Shown here: positions 1 to 11,190 of the stretch, in pieces
Position numbering within the stretch: the first letter of the stretch is position 1
How the letters are laid out: each line of letters starts with the position of its first letter
Source of the DNA: Cheiracanthium punctorium
Lineage: Eukaryota > Arthropoda > Arachnida > Araneae > Cheiracanthiidae
Length of the DNA stretch: 64,000 nt
Direction of reading: 5' to 3'
NCBI GenBank assembly: GCA_038373885.1
Contig: JAWZYV010015826.1
Coordinates: 54,111 to 118,110, forward strand
Notes under the pieces: generated by a model
What the model saw: the letters and a program-made list of their open reading frames with translations, nothing else
What the model was told of the DNA's origin: nothing
Databases searched by the model: none
Translations under genes and position numbers: made by a program

Positions 1-1822
1 ATAGCACTCTTGTACCAAACTTTAGAAAAAAAAAATTAAAAATTAAACATTAAAATAAAAGATCGGAAAGTAGTGAAATTAAGAAAAATAAATAAATAAA
101 AATCCTTAAAAACTCTAAAATTTTACGTGCTAGAGCATTTTGAAACGTAGATTCGGATTCTACACACCAAAATACATACTAATGGATGTATCACATCCCA
201 GAGGCAAAATGGCTGTTGAGTAGTGTTATTACTGATAGTCAACTTACCAAAGAACAAACTACGATTGTTGTTGTTATTGTTATTGTTTTATACGATTTTT
301 CATGCATGATTAAGAATTGTAATTAGTTATTTATTACTGTTAATTTAAGCATTTTTTATTTATAATTGATTTTTGTAATAAGTTAGTTGCTTTAAGTTGT
401 ATTTAGAAATAACCGAAATTTTTTACAAATATTCTGAAACTCCCATCCCTTCCTCTGAAAAACCTTGATAAAACCCCAAAAAAAACCCTGATAAAACCCC
501 AAAAATCCTGAAAAAACCCAGATGTTTAACAACCCTGTCCATCTGTGCTCTTCTCTATCATCCCTACAGTCCTGCCCTGCCCCCCGTGACTTTTATTTTT
601 GTTTCGAAGTCTTAAGATGGATTTTGGGCATGAACGCACACCATTTAGATACACTGCAAGATGTCTAGAGAGCCGTAACCTCAAAGCTTTACGGTATCTC
701 ACGAAATGTGTTCTGACAATGTTACAACCACTAGCAGCAACTCTGGAGTCGTTCACTTAAATCTATTGATTAAAACTAACACTCCTTTATTGATTAAATT
801 TCTTATTGGCTGATTTAAATCCTTTTACGCTAAAAATTTCCGAAAAATACTTTTTAAAGACAATAATTTGTAAACTCCTCAATTCGCCTCAACGCTCCCA
901 ATTCGCTAGATTCAATTTAGCTCTGTTTTCACTTAAATCTTGTCTATTTGAGAATTCTCACTTTTCTCCCCCACGAAAAGAAATGCCTGGTACTATTTCG
1001 TATAGCTATCACGTGACCAACGCTCTTCAACGGACAACGATGCCAAACGATGCCCTACACCATAGTCCCTCGCGGGCATCGAAGGACAAGCATGTCGTTA
1101 TCAAAATATGAATTAAAAGAATTTCTGAAGAGGATACTGAATGCACTTTACTTAATGCTAAGTCCTTTTGCTGTGGGTGCTTACTTCATGGTGTATTCGA
1201 TTGTGATAATTTTATTTTATATCCGAATACTAAATGCATCTTTTTCATATTCAGAATTGCAAAATAAATTCTACCTAGACATGGAGGGGATGCTTTCGGT
1301 AAAGATTTTGCTTTAATGGACATAGTTTCTTACGATTGGATTATAAAAAGCTGCTGTAAAACAAATGAAGTTATGATATCTCCAGTCAAAGTGTGTTTAT
1401 ATGACAATGTGTGTGTCAACTATTTTACCTTTTTTCATGTAAATAAATTTGGTTGCTGCTTTAATTAAATCTCACAGCTGGTTTAACCATGATTGCATTT
1501 CTGTATTCTGACTGTACTGTGAATTCGTTTTATAACTAAAGATTATAGTGAAATTATGTTCTATTTATTAAAAAAATACTTTTTGTATAGTGTATTGAGA
1601 TATATATAATGTATTTGCCTTGATTTAAAATTTATTCTCTCGGGCTTATAATCATAGATTACAGCTCTGATAATAAAAAATGAAGAAAGCGAATAATTCA
1701 AACATATTTTTAGCTGTGCACTACTTATCATTCATTATACATATTAATCATTACTCAACTTAAAATTGCACCGTTAACAATTAATGTCAGAATAAGAAAA
1801 TAGTAGAAAATACTGATTTAAC
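1..1822. other. AT-rich stretch without a recognisable gene
   Basis: This stretch is AT-rich with poly-A runs and stop codons in all frames. The best open frame is 1050-1316 (+, 88 codons). From its internal Met at 1092 it has a hydrophobic middle that could span a membrane, but I recognise no family and see no splice context. A short GC-richer patch around 960-1090 is all that stands out. Confidence 0.5.
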
Positions 1823-2042
1823 AGCCTTAAATAACAAATTCCAGTGTAAAATATTAATCCAAAACAGCAAATGTTCATAAAGCACCCTTTTTATAGCTTA
1901 AAATATTAATCTTAATAGAGCACAGATATATTAATCAAAAACGGATTGATTTTGTAAAAACGCTCATTCTATAGCTTAAATAATAATCATAATTGAGTAC
2001 AGTTATATTATTCAAAAACGGACAGATTTTGTAAAAACACCT
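1823..2042. repeat. Degenerate tandem repeat, about 79 bp period
   Basis: Two clear units (about 1884-1963 and 1964-2042) share the blocks ATAGCTTAAA, TATTAATC/ATTATTC, CAAAAACGGA and GATTTTGTAAAAAC. A more diverged unit precedes them. There is no coding potential. Confidence 0.7.
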
Positions 2043-2962
2043 CTTTTTTTTATTATTATTTAGGCTAAATGGTGCTGTTGTATAATGCTCAAAAATTGAG
2101 AATTTTTCGTTCCATTGATTTTTGTCGATTAATGGAGCAAATTTTACTCAATCGGGAGAATGGCTGTTTGAAGTCAAAAATTGAGTAAAAATATACTCCG
2201 TTTAATTATAATTTTACTCAGTAGATTTAAGCGTGTTGTACTGCTGACCAAGGCGTTTACTTCGGAGATTATTAATTTCCTGAAAATGATTATTCAATTT
2301 ATGTATTTCTTTTCTCATTACATTTGAGCCAGCCATTGCATATTTGCCTTCTCAAATATGCATTTTGAATTCGTTAGCACAAATATAAAAAAAAATCGCC
2401 TAGAGCGTCATTAAATATGGAATAATTTCTTAGATTTAAAATTCCCATCTTCCTTTCATACAGCATTTTGAATTTATGAATTCTTTATAACAATATTAAT
2501 AAATGGTAAAGACAAGTTAACATTTGTATTAAAGGCATTAAAGGCAAGTTAACATTTGTTTTATTTCGACTGCTTTAGAGGACTAAACGTTAAAAGTACC
2601 TTACATTTCACTTAAATTTTATTACGATTAATAAAGTTAAGAGCATTAAAATGGCATTTACTTTTGTTGTTTATATCAAGTCAAATAACGTCAATAGGAG
2701 ACTTTTTTTCTCCTGATGTTTACTTAATTTCTTGTGAAACGCCACTATTGAATTTTTATTTATTTATCTTTTTGTAACTTTCGGGGCATATACCGTGTTA
2801 GGAAAGAGCTGCATTCATTAAAAAATTCGACTTTGACATTTTGATTCAATTACACGTTTCGGGGTATTCTTAATTCGTTTATGCGATTTTTACGGTGATG
2901 TATGAATGCATGTGTCTGTGTGCAGGGGGCAGGGGGGGGTCTTAGAATGATAACTTCTATAC
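2043..2962. other. AT-rich spacer, nothing recognised
   Basis: No open frame of interest, RNA gene or repeat end was found. A short G-run lies at about 2924-2938. Confidence 0.5.
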
Positions 2963-3306
2963 GGTGTTTTCGATTCAGCTCAAATTTGACATGTAAATTA
3001 TAGACCACCTTCGTACGACACTCGTCAATTTTGATCAGTACAGGACGGATAGTTTTTCAAAGAGCAACAAAAAACAATTTTTATTCATTACGGCCCATGG
3101 ACTGAAATTCTTGTACGTGCGGAAGCTTCTAAAAGGTGCATTCGATTGAACGCAAATTGGGTGTGTATATTATAGATCACCATCACACAATTCGTATAGA
3201 TTTTGATGTGTTTGAGGCTTATAGTTTTTGTACAAGCCTGCAAAAAGAGTTATTTTGCATACGGACTATTAGACGCAAACTGTTCGAAAAAACTACGTGA
3301 TTTTGG
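2963..3306. repeat. Tandem repeat of about 172 bp, two units
   Basis: Units start near 2963 and 3135. Each begins GGTGNNTTCGATT, followed by a conserved ATTATAGAYCACC block and an ATAGTTTTT block. Two more units of the same family lie at 9371-9562, on the far side of the 5.2-kb transposon, so the transposon appears to have landed inside a longer array of this repeat. Confidence 0.65.
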
Positions 3307-3680
3307 TACATGAATACAAAAAATCTAATTATGTCCTGCACTTCAAAATTTTTAGAATGCCTCTTTACAAGCTTTACTATACATTGCAATAAGCGATAAG
3401 CCTGTATCAGTTGCGAGACTTTCAGAAAAAATTCTTAAAAATTGACAGGTTAGTAGGATGTGTCACTTTCCGAAAATCTTTTGATGTGCAATTCCATACT
3501 ACAGTTTTTTTTCTGAAAGTTTTCTGAAAGGCATCCATGTTTCATTTATTACGAGGAGGGGGGGGGTGTAATACAGCTTATAAAGAATTATCCTGGATTT
3601 TTTCGAGTCCCTGGGGCAATTAGTTTATTTCAATTTGTGGACCTAGTCCTTGAGAGATTTTGTTTCTTCGAACTACACCC
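3307..3680. other. Spacer, nothing recognised
   Basis: This is AT-rich sequence with a 9-bp G-run near 3558. No gene or element end is seen apart from the TTAA site at its right edge, where a MITE is inserted. Confidence 0.4.
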
Positions 3681-4178
3681 TTAACCCTTTAACGCGCAGT
3701 GTGTCCGCTCCGGGAACGCCAAACTCTGACTTTTTGACTGTTGCCAGTCACGAAGAATAGATTTGATTTCTATAAAAATAGTTGCGGGTGACATCGCTCC
3801 ACGAGAATCCTTTACTTTTTAGCACGTCATTTCCCGTCAAAAAATGGTCACGATTATTTTTAACAGCACTGACATCTGCCGAAAGATGGAAGAACGCGAG
3901 AACAGCTGGATAGATTGCCCAATGCTTAAAAAAGGGCAGCCGTTGCCATCGCTCGACTTAACTACCAGCAAGATGGCGGATGATCGAAACGTTCATCGCG
4001 TGCCACAGATCTAGAGAGCTTTTTTGACGACAGCCAGCTGCGTTAAAAAAGAGTCTCTAGATCTGTGGCACGCGATGAACGTTTCGATCGTCCGCCATCT
4101 TGCTGGTAGTTAAGTCGAGTGATGGCAACGGCTGCCCTTTTTTAAGCATTGGGAAAAGGTTGCGCCTCAAAGGGTTAA
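3681..4178 (-). mobile_element. TTAA-flanked hairpin MITE (piggyBac-type), full copy
   Basis: The element is bounded by TTAA on both sides. The ends are CCCTTTAACGCGCAGTG (left) and, read inward from the right, CCCTTTGAGGCGCAACC, an imperfect inverted repeat of about 17 bp. TTAA targets and CCY termini are typical of piggyBac-type elements. The right half is a long hairpin: arms at about 3918-4027 and 4044-4153 are reverse complements with only a few mismatches, around a short GC-rich loop containing CAGCTG. There is no transposase, so it is non-autonomous. Related copies lie at 6011-6776, 13524-13623, 23511-23918, 34075-34484 and 42706-43218. The minus strand is assigned only relative to the copies that carry the hairpin first. 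Confidence 0.85.
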
Positions 4179-4196
4179 AGTGCGCTAGCATCTATA

Positions 4197-4386
4197 CAGG
4201 GTGTCCAGTACTAACGCTGTCCAACGGCTATTTCCTTAACCGTTAGCCAGAGACACATATAGTTCCAATTGCAAAAATGCTTAAAATTGTATAATCTATT
4301 ATATCAAAAATAATTGAAGTCAATAAATAAATTCCTAAAAAAATTACGAAATCTAAATTTTTATACGGTCCCCGGGTCCTATCAGT
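4197..4386 (+). repeat. Left terminal inverted repeat of the 5.2-kb element
   Basis: It matches the reverse complement of 8714-9365 once the hAT MITE at 8806-9278 is removed. Shared blocks include GTTAGCCAGAGACACATA, CAATTGCAAAAATGCTT and GTCAATAAATAAATTCCTA (with mismatches), down to TATCAGT at the inner edge. Confidence 0.8.
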
Positions 4387-4497
4387 AGAGCTGAAGCAAA
4401 CCGCATGTATTCGGTACTAAGATACGGATAATCACTCAGACACGAAGTAACGAATTGTTACTTTTCGGTTGATATCGTTACTCGATCCGAAGGTTTC

Positions 4498-4840
4498 GGA
4501 TCGAGCAGCTTCGAACTTCGAATACAGACTGCCAGGCGAGGCGAACTAGGGGGGAAACAGGTTCCAGTAATCGAGTACTAATATCTTCTGATATTTGTAA
4601 CTGGCAGTTACTGGATATCGGATCGCGGTTTCAAGGGGGAAAATGACTTTCGAGTGTGCATTTCGGATCGACCAGGTTCGAACTTCGAATACAAGACTGC
4701 GGGAGGGAGAAAATGAATTTCGGTATTTGAGTAATAGTATGTTCCGTTCCGTTACTAGATACCGGAAGTATTATGGATTCTCGCTGTTTGAAGGGAAAAA
4801 TCAGTTTCGGTATTTGAGTAGTAGTATGTTCTGGTTGCAA
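4498..4840. repeat. Subterminal direct repeats inside the Tc1-like element
   Basis: TTCGAACTTCGAATAC occurs near 4510 and again near 4676, each preceded by a CGGATCGA block. TTTCGGTATTTGAGTA occurs near 4714 and 4804, each followed by GTAGTATGTTC-like sequence. They sit just inside the left TIR and are GC-richer than their surroundings. Subterminal repeats of this kind can be transposase-binding sites, but that role is inference. The open frames here on both strands are by-products of the repeats. Confidence 0.55.
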
Positions 4841-6010
4841 TTCGTTTGTGCCGAGCCGGATGGTATCGTTTTGATGAGGTTTGGAAGAATCCGTATGTAT
4901 CGTTACAGTTATGGAGATGGATATACTATCTGCTGCTCTATTGATATGGGTCGTACAATGGGGGGATAGGATCCGGTGTATAGCATGTTCTTATGCGTAG
5001 TTGAACTTTTTTTGCGGGGGGGGGGAAGGGGGAGTTCTTATAATTGTAGAGGAGCAATACATATAAGAGAAGCATGTTAGTAAGGGGTGCTAATTTCGGG
5101 CTTTCTAACATTTTGGTACTAAATAATGATTGCAACATTTTGGTACTAAATAGTGCAATCAGAATTCTTTCTTTCAGTCCTATCAGTTATATCCAGAAAC
5201 ATTTTTCTTTATACAATTTCATGCAAAATGAAAAAAAAAAAAAAAATCGTCCTTATACGACTAAAATTCACCGAGTTAAGATGCAACAAACATGTTGACT
5301 TAAGCCACTTTTCCACGTTCAAAAATATTCCGTTACGGTGAACCGTTAGGGGACTGTATAAATATTGAAATTCTATATTATAGGTTTTAATATATTTTTC
5401 TGTCATAATGCGGAAAAAGAAGAAAAACTAATTTTAGAATACTAATCTATAAGCAGAAGATTATAGCAGGTTATAGCAAAGCTTTAGAAAAATTTATCTT
5501 GGGTCTTTGGAAAATCTTTTCTCTAAATGAAGTAACAGAATTTTAATAAATTGTGTAAATGAAAAAAAAAATGTTTTGTCGAAACAATGAAAAATTTATT
5601 AAAAAGATAGAACATCTAAACTTTTGACAATTTTTTGAATATATTTGAATATCTTGAAATGAAATATCGTGTTTCAGGTAAAATGGTTGCCAGACATTAA
5701 TTATTTGAGATTCAGTTTTCCTGCTGATATGGCAACAGACAATAAACATTAAATTTTAATATGTTACTGGAGTTGAAAAACTGTTGTTTAAGTTACTTTG
5801 TTAGTGTTTGACTAAAGTTTATGATATTTGAGTTCGTAGCTTATTGATAAAAAACGAATGATGATGTTTAATACTAATGAATACACTGAAATGCTGTTAC
5901 TTTACGGAGAATTTCATCGGAATAAGCGAGAGGCTGCGAAACAGTATGTCATAAAATTTCCGAATGACAATCACCCATCTGCTAGACCAATATCAAACGT
6001 AGTGACGCGT

Positions 6011-6776
6011 TTAACCCTTTGAGGCGCAACCCTTTCGCAATGCTGAAAAAAGGGCAGCCATTGCCATCGCTCGACTTAACTACCAGCAAGATGGCGGACG
6101 ATCGAAACGTTCATCGCGTGCCACAGATCTAGAGACCGTTTTTTGACGCAGCTGGCTGTGCGCGGGCACAGCCAGCTGTCCAGGTAGTTAAGTCGAGCGA
6201 TGGCAACGGCTGCCCTTTTTTAAGCATTGGGCAATCTATCCAGCTGTTCTCGCGTTCTTCCATCTTTCGGCAGATGTCAGTGCTGTTAAAAATAATCGTG
6301 ACAATTCTTTGACGGGAGCATCATAGCGACTTAAGCTTTTGAGGCGCAACCCTTTCCCAATGCTGAAAAAAGGGCAGCCGTTGCCATCGCTCGACTTAAC
6401 TACCAGCTGGCTGTGCTCGGCACAGCCAGCTGCGTCAAAAAAGGGGTCTCTAGATCTGTGGCACGCGCTGAACGTTTCGATCGTCCGCCATCTTGCTGGT
6501 AGTTAAGTCGAGCGATGGCAACGGCTGCCCTTTTTTCAGCATTGGGCCATCTATCCAGCTGTTCTCGCATTCTTCCCTTTTTCGGCAGATGTCAGTGCTG
6601 TTAAAAATAATCGTGACAATTCTTTGACGGGAAATGACGTGCTAAAGGATTCTCGTGGAGCTATGCCACCCTCAACTATTTTTATAGAAATCAAATCTAT
6701 TCTTCGTGACTGGCAACAGTCAAAACGTCAGAATTGGGTGTTCCGAGAGCGGGATCACTGCGCGTTAAAGGGTTAA
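6011..6776 (+). mobile_element. Two hairpin MITEs joined head-to-tail in one TTAA site
   Basis: The block is flanked by TTAA (6011-6014 and 6773-6776). It starts with a copy of the hairpin MITE whose right end is missing. Near 6330 a second left end begins (TTAA then GCTTTTGAGGCGCAACCC), and that copy runs to the canonical right end GCGTTAAAGGGTTAA. The first copy's hairpin has an unequal apex, since its right arm lacks the ATCTAGAG to GCAAGATGG section. The second lacks most of the left arm and keeps CAGCTGGCTGTG at the apex. The block interrupts the transposase gene. Confidence 0.8.
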
Positions 6777-7008
6777 GAGAAACCGGTAGCGTTCTAAATC
6801 GCAAAAGATCAAGAAGCATCAAGGATTTAACAAAGCACGTGCATGTGGAAGATGTCCTACGATATGCTCTCGCTCATCCACAGTCTAGTGTAAGAAGCAT
6901 TAGCGAAGCATGTGGTTATTCTAAATCACAAGTATGGAATATTTTAAGTGCATATGGTGCATATCCATATCGCCTCATTTTGGTTATTGCCTGGGGACAA
7001 AGAATGTA

Positions 7009-7596
7009 TTAGGTTGTAACGAAAGTTTTCCGCCACTCCAAGTACTGCCTGCACAAGCAGTTCGCGTTGGTGTCTTTGCCAATATTTTGTAAAACGATTT
7101 TTGTTATTTGAAAGAAAAGACTTGTTTTAGAGCACTGTGTTGTGAAATCTGTAAAACAATATCGTTATGATTAAGTATAAGGTGCCTGAAATAGAACTAC
7201 CACGCTACCTGATTGATCCATCATTTACTCTCAGTTTTGTCGCAAAAAGTCTCAGCTACAGAATGACACTGAGTTATGTGTGCAGCTTAAGGTACTACTG
7301 TTGTATCATACGGCACTGTGAAGATTTGGTACCGAAAGTTCAAAAACGAGGACTAGGATATTAAAGAAGCAGAGCGCTCTGGTCAGCCTACTAATGCTGA
7401 TGAGGCCCGCCTACCAGAATTTGTGGAAGAAAATAAAATATTCATCCTCTCGAGAGCTAGCTAAAAGAGTCAGACTTTAGTGCCATGTCCATTAGTCGCG
7501 CTAAGCATTGCATAAACTTGGCATATAAGGTCAATAGCTGGGTACCGCGTGAGCTGACTCAAGCAAATCTGGCGGAAAACTTTCGTTACAACCTGA
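7009..7596 (+). mobile_element. Internally deleted mariner element
   Basis: It has inverted ends of about 26 bp (TTAGGTTGTAACGAAAG on the left, TCAGGTTGTAACGAAAG read from the right) flanked by TA. Inside is the start of a mariner transposase: a frame beginning MIKYKVPEIELPRYL, then WYRKFKN, then EAERSGQPTN-like and HKLG-like residues typical of the N-terminal helix-turn-helix half. The catalytic half is absent, so the copy is non-autonomous. A shorter sibling lies at 17166-17568. Confidence 0.85.
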
Positions 7597-8713
7597 TAGA
7601 TTTGATTTCTGCAATTTCATTTTGAATAAGCAAAATGATAATATGTCGTTCGTTAGTGACATTATGTTTACCGATGAGTGCCAGTTTACAAGACAGGGTG
7701 TTGTAAATGCACAAAATTGTCACTATTGGTCTCTGCAAAACCCGCATATCATTCGCCCGAACAGACATCAAGTGCGTTGATCGATAAGTGTTTGGTGCGG
7801 CATATGGAAAGAGACCTTAATTGGGCCATTTTTTTTTTTCGATGACGCTTTAAAATCCGAAAGATATACACAGATTTTAGAGGGCTCAGTGACTGTCTTC
7901 TTAGACGAGTGCGTTCCACTACGAGATTTGTAACAAATGTGGTTTCATCGAGATGGTGCTCCAGCACATAAATCGCTAAAGCCACGTAGTGTTCCAAGAA
8001 AAACATTTGGAAATAATATAATTGGGTACGGCGGTCCTGTTTAGCGGCCTCCGAGATCACCAGACCTGAATCCCTTAGATTACTTTCTCCGGGGTTTCAT
8101 GAAAAACAAAATATATGAAAAAGAATCAACAAGTCCATCAGACTTACTAAATCGTATCTGTGTAGCATGCAGATGTGTAACACCGAGTATGCTACGCAAA
8201 TTACAGGAAGAGTTTTTGACACAGGTGTATGTTTGCATTGCATCCGAAGGAAGCTATTTTGAGAAAATGTTACGCTAATAGAATTTGTAATATTATTTTA
8301 AGTTTCTAAAATTGCATATATTCGTATTTTAAAATGTTTGATATTCTGATTTAATGTTTATTGAAAAGTTCAACTCCCTTGTTTCTTTTTTTTAATGTTA
8401 TTTAAGACAATTTCTTTTAAAAAAACTCTTTAAAAAGTTCTGTTTTCAGTATAGGCTATATTTTTATGTTAATTTATTGGGTACACATAGTTAAACGTTA
8501 ATATTCTTTATTGCAATCTACAATCATAAAATAGTTAATGAAATTGCTAATAAATATTACAAGGCTCTAAACCACGTACATTAATTTTTCTCAAATTCAT
8601 TTTGTATACAACCCTTATTTCGCAGCTCAAAAAGTGCTCTAACTTTAAGCAGCTGTAACTCGCGAATTTTGGTCGTAGAAGGACGATTTTTTTTTTTTAA
8701 TTTTTGTAAATAT

Positions 8714-9365
8714 AACTGATAGGACCGTGTAAAAATTTAAATTTGGTAATTTTTAATAGGATTTGATTTATTGACTTCGATTGTTTCTCATATAATAGAT
8801 TATACCAGAGGTTCCCAAACTGGGTGCCACGGCACCCTAGGGTGCCACGAGCGTATGTCAGGGGTGCCGTGGAGATAATCAAGGAAAGTGTTTTGGTGGA
8901 GTATAATCCAATAATTTCCTCTGAACCGGTATCCCCCAAGAAATTGAGCCAAGCCGATCACTAAGTGGGCTCAAACAAAAATATTTCAGTCAAGTTCTAG
9001 ACTGTCCTGTAGCCTCTGTTTTATAGGAACTCCTTGAAATGGGGGTATTGTCAAAATTCTATATCGCTTTCCCAAGAGAGTACTTTCTTGATAGTTAGCC
9101 CTACAAACAAACAAACAAAAAATAACGTAAAATGCATCCAAACTTCTTCATTCTAACCTTCATATCCATATTGCTTTAAAGGAAATCTGCCGCGAAAGAT
9201 TTTAGCCTGACAAGGGTGCCGCGAAATGCTTTTAACCTGACAAGGGTGCCGCGGGGGGAAAAAGTTTGGGAACCCCTGGATTATACAATTTAAAGCATTT
9301 TTGCAATTGGAACTATGTGTCTCTGACTAACGGTTTAGGAAATAGCGTTAGCACTGGACACCCTC
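8714..9365 (-). repeat. Right terminal inverted repeat, split by a hAT MITE
   Basis: It mirrors 4197-4386. The match runs 8714-8805 and resumes at 9287-9365 after the MITE and one copy of its 8-bp duplication. Confidence 0.8.
8806..9278. mobile_element. hAT-type MITE with 8-bp duplication GATTATAC
   Basis: The ends are CAGAGGTTCCCAAACTGGG and, from the right, CAGGGGTTCCCAAACTTTT, typical of hAT termini. GATTATAC is present on both sides (8798-8805 and 9279-9286). The element is 473 bp with no coding sequence. GGTGCCRCGG-type motifs recur just inside both ends. Confidence 0.92.
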
Positions 9366-9370
9366 TATAT

Positions 9371-9562
9371 GATGCATTCGATTTAGCTCATATTAAGTAC
9401 GCATATTATAGGTCACTGTCTTGCACACTATATAGATTTTGGTGTGTATAGAACTTATTTTTTTTAACAGGGTATAGAAAAGTACTCCTATACAGAGCGA
9501 TCTATACACTCAAATTATTTGAAGTGCACTAGCTTCTGCAGACTGCATTCGACTGAGCTGCA
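9371..9562. repeat. Further units of the 172-bp tandem repeat
   Basis: Units start near 9371 and 9541, 170 bp apart, with the same ATTATAGGTCAC and TTTTGGTGTGT blocks as 2963-3306. The second unit is cut by the MITE at 9563. Confidence 0.6.
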
Positions 9563-9846
9563 TTAACCCATTTGTGCCTGGATATTTTTGCGACTTTCTT
9601 CGATTTTTATTGATAACAGAAATAATAGATATATTTCTGATGTCAACTTCTTGAACAAGGGGTGATTTTGTTTAAAATCATTATGCATAAAAATCGAAAT
9701 ATCAACATCCTACTTGGTCATGCTAAAACATTTTTTTGAGTTGAGGCTCAATACTGATGAATAAAGGCTAGGAAAAATAAATAACGTTTTCGACTAATAG
9801 CGAACATGCCGTCCCAAAAAAGGGACACTAGGCATAAATGGGTGAA
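9563..9846. mobile_element. Short TTAA MITE, second family
   Basis: The ends are TTAACCCATTTGTGCCT and, from the right, TTCACCCATTTATGCCT, so one TTAA has decayed to TGAA. It is 284 bp and non-coding. The TTAA target and CCC start suggest a piggyBac-type element distinct from the hairpin family. Confidence 0.7.
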
Positions 9847-10094
9847 ATTTATTCAAACTCTTGGTTAAAATCAAGTGTTGGGAAAATCGAGCGGAATCAT
9901 TTCAGATTATTCTTCTTTTTTAAATTCCTACCATTAGTTCACACTCTCCCTAAATTTATATATATTGTTCAAAATTTCAATCGTTAATAAAATACTTTCT
10001 ATTCATACACTCAAGTTTAAATACATTTTTTCAAACTTGTAGTGGATGACACTTGATGTTAATACAGTTTTTTCAAATATAAATTTATTAATTA
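9847..10094. other. AT-rich spacer
   Basis: Nothing is recognised in this short AT-rich stretch before the 272-bp array. Confidence 0.4.
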
Positions 10095-11190
10095 AATTTA
10101 ATTAATTAATTTTAGATATTGCTACGTGGGATTAAAATGAATGAAAACAATAAACTGAACAAACATGCTGAATTAACGGTATCGTCCCTTGTTTCACGAA
10201 CGGCCCTGCATTAATTAATTAATAATTAATCGATTCATTCATTCATTAAATTTAACAAAAAGTAACTGAAAGAAAATTTTTCTTTGTTGACCTAAGTAGG
10301 AATTGACTTTAAAAAAAAAATTATACTACTTGTTTTCCATTTAAGCACCACACGATTCATAATTTCAAATTTAATTAATTAATTTTAGATATTGCTACGT
10401 GGGATTAAAATGAATGAAAACAATAAACTGAACAAACATGCTGAATTAACGGTATCGACCCTTGTTTCACGAACGGCCCTGCATTAATTAATTAATAATT
10501 AATCGATTCATTCATTCATTAAATTTAACAAAAAGTAACTGAAAGAAAATTTTTCTTTGTTGACCTAAGTAGGAATTGACTTTAAAAAAAAAATTATACT
10601 ACTTGTTTTCCCTTTAACCACCACACGATTCATAATTTCAAATTTAATTAATTAATTTTAGATATTGCTACGTGGGATTAAAAGGAATGAAAACAATAAA
10701 CTGAACAAACATGCTTTATTAACGGTATCGACCCTTGTTTCACAAACGGCCCTGCATTAATTAATTAATAATTAATCGATTCATTCATTCATTGAATTTA
10801 ACAAAAAGTAACTGAAAGAAAATTTTTCTTTGTTGACCTAAGTAGGAATTGACTTTAAAAAAAAATTATACTACTTGTTTTCCATTTAACCACCACACGA
10901 TTCATAATTTCAAATTTAATTAATTAATTTTAGATATTGCTACGTGGGATTAAAATGAACGAAAACAATAAACTGAACAAACATGCTGAATTAACGGTAT
11001 CGACCCTTGCTTCACAAACGGCCCTGCATTAATTAATTAATAATTAATCGATTCATTCATTCATTAAATTTAACAAAAAGTAACTGAAAGAAAATTTTTC
11101 TTTGTTGACCTAAGTAGGAATAGACTTTAAAAAAAAAAAAAATTATACTACTTGTTTTCCTTTTAACCACCACACGATTCATAATTTCAC
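10095..11190. repeat. Tandem array, four 272-bp units
   Basis: Units begin at about 10095, 10367, 10640 and 10912 with AAATTTAATTAATTAATT. They share GATATTGCTACGTGGGAT, GGTATCGACCCTTGTTTC, TTAATTAATTAATAATTAAT and CACCACACGATTCATAATTT. They differ by only a few substitutions and A-run length changes, so the array looks recent. Each unit has two AATTAATT palindromic patches and a TCATTCATTCATT run. There is no open frame. Confidence 0.95.

Larger units (their letters stand above)
5858..8278 (+). pseudogene. Tc1/mariner-superfamily transposase pseudogene (DD41D spacing)
   Basis: This is the remnant of a DNA-cleaving, strand-transferring transposase. The N-terminal helix-turn-helix part starts MMMFNTNEYTEMLLLYGEFH at 5858. 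After the MITE it resumes at 6776 with RETGSVLNRKRS and continues through a second helix-turn-helix (SVRSISEACGYSKSQVWNIL). The catalytic core follows the mariner insertion: FTDE (Asp codon 7673), HRDGAPAH (Asp 7952) and SPDLNPLDYF (Asp 8078). The last two Asp have 41 codons between them, as in DD41D-type members. It is broken by one frameshift near 6960-6985, stops at 7778, 7931 and 8042, and two insertions. Removing either insertion together with one target-site copy gives a seamless junction (VTRL-RETG across TTAA; GDKEC-RFDF across TA, in the downstream frame). Confidence 0.88.
4197..9365 (+). mobile_element. Tc1/mariner-superfamily element with long TIRs, nested insertions
   Basis: Both ends carry the same sequence in inverted orientation: CAGGGTGTCCAG at 4197 and its near complement ending at 9365, each next to a TA target dinucleotide. 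The TIRs are about 190 bp. Between them is a decayed transposase gene (5858-8278). Three later insertions sit inside: hairpin MITEs at 6011-6772, a deleted mariner at 7009-7596 and a hAT MITE at 8806-9278 within the right TIR. Without these and their target duplications the element is about 3.3 kb. The flanks on either side match the 172-bp tandem repeat, which supports these borders. It looks inactive: the transposase has stops and a frameshift. Confidence 0.85.

Noticed and set aside
1050..1316. 88-codon frame with a hydrophobic middle
   Set aside because: No family signature, no splice context, AT-rich composition like its surroundings; could be chance.
4643..4969. 108-codon plus frame and overlapping minus frame
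   Set aside because: Both are produced by direct repeats near the end of the Tc1-like element; no conserved domain.
10095..11190. CRISPR-like regular repeats
   Set aside because: 272-bp head-to-tail units without variable spacers in a eukaryotic sequence; it is a small satellite.
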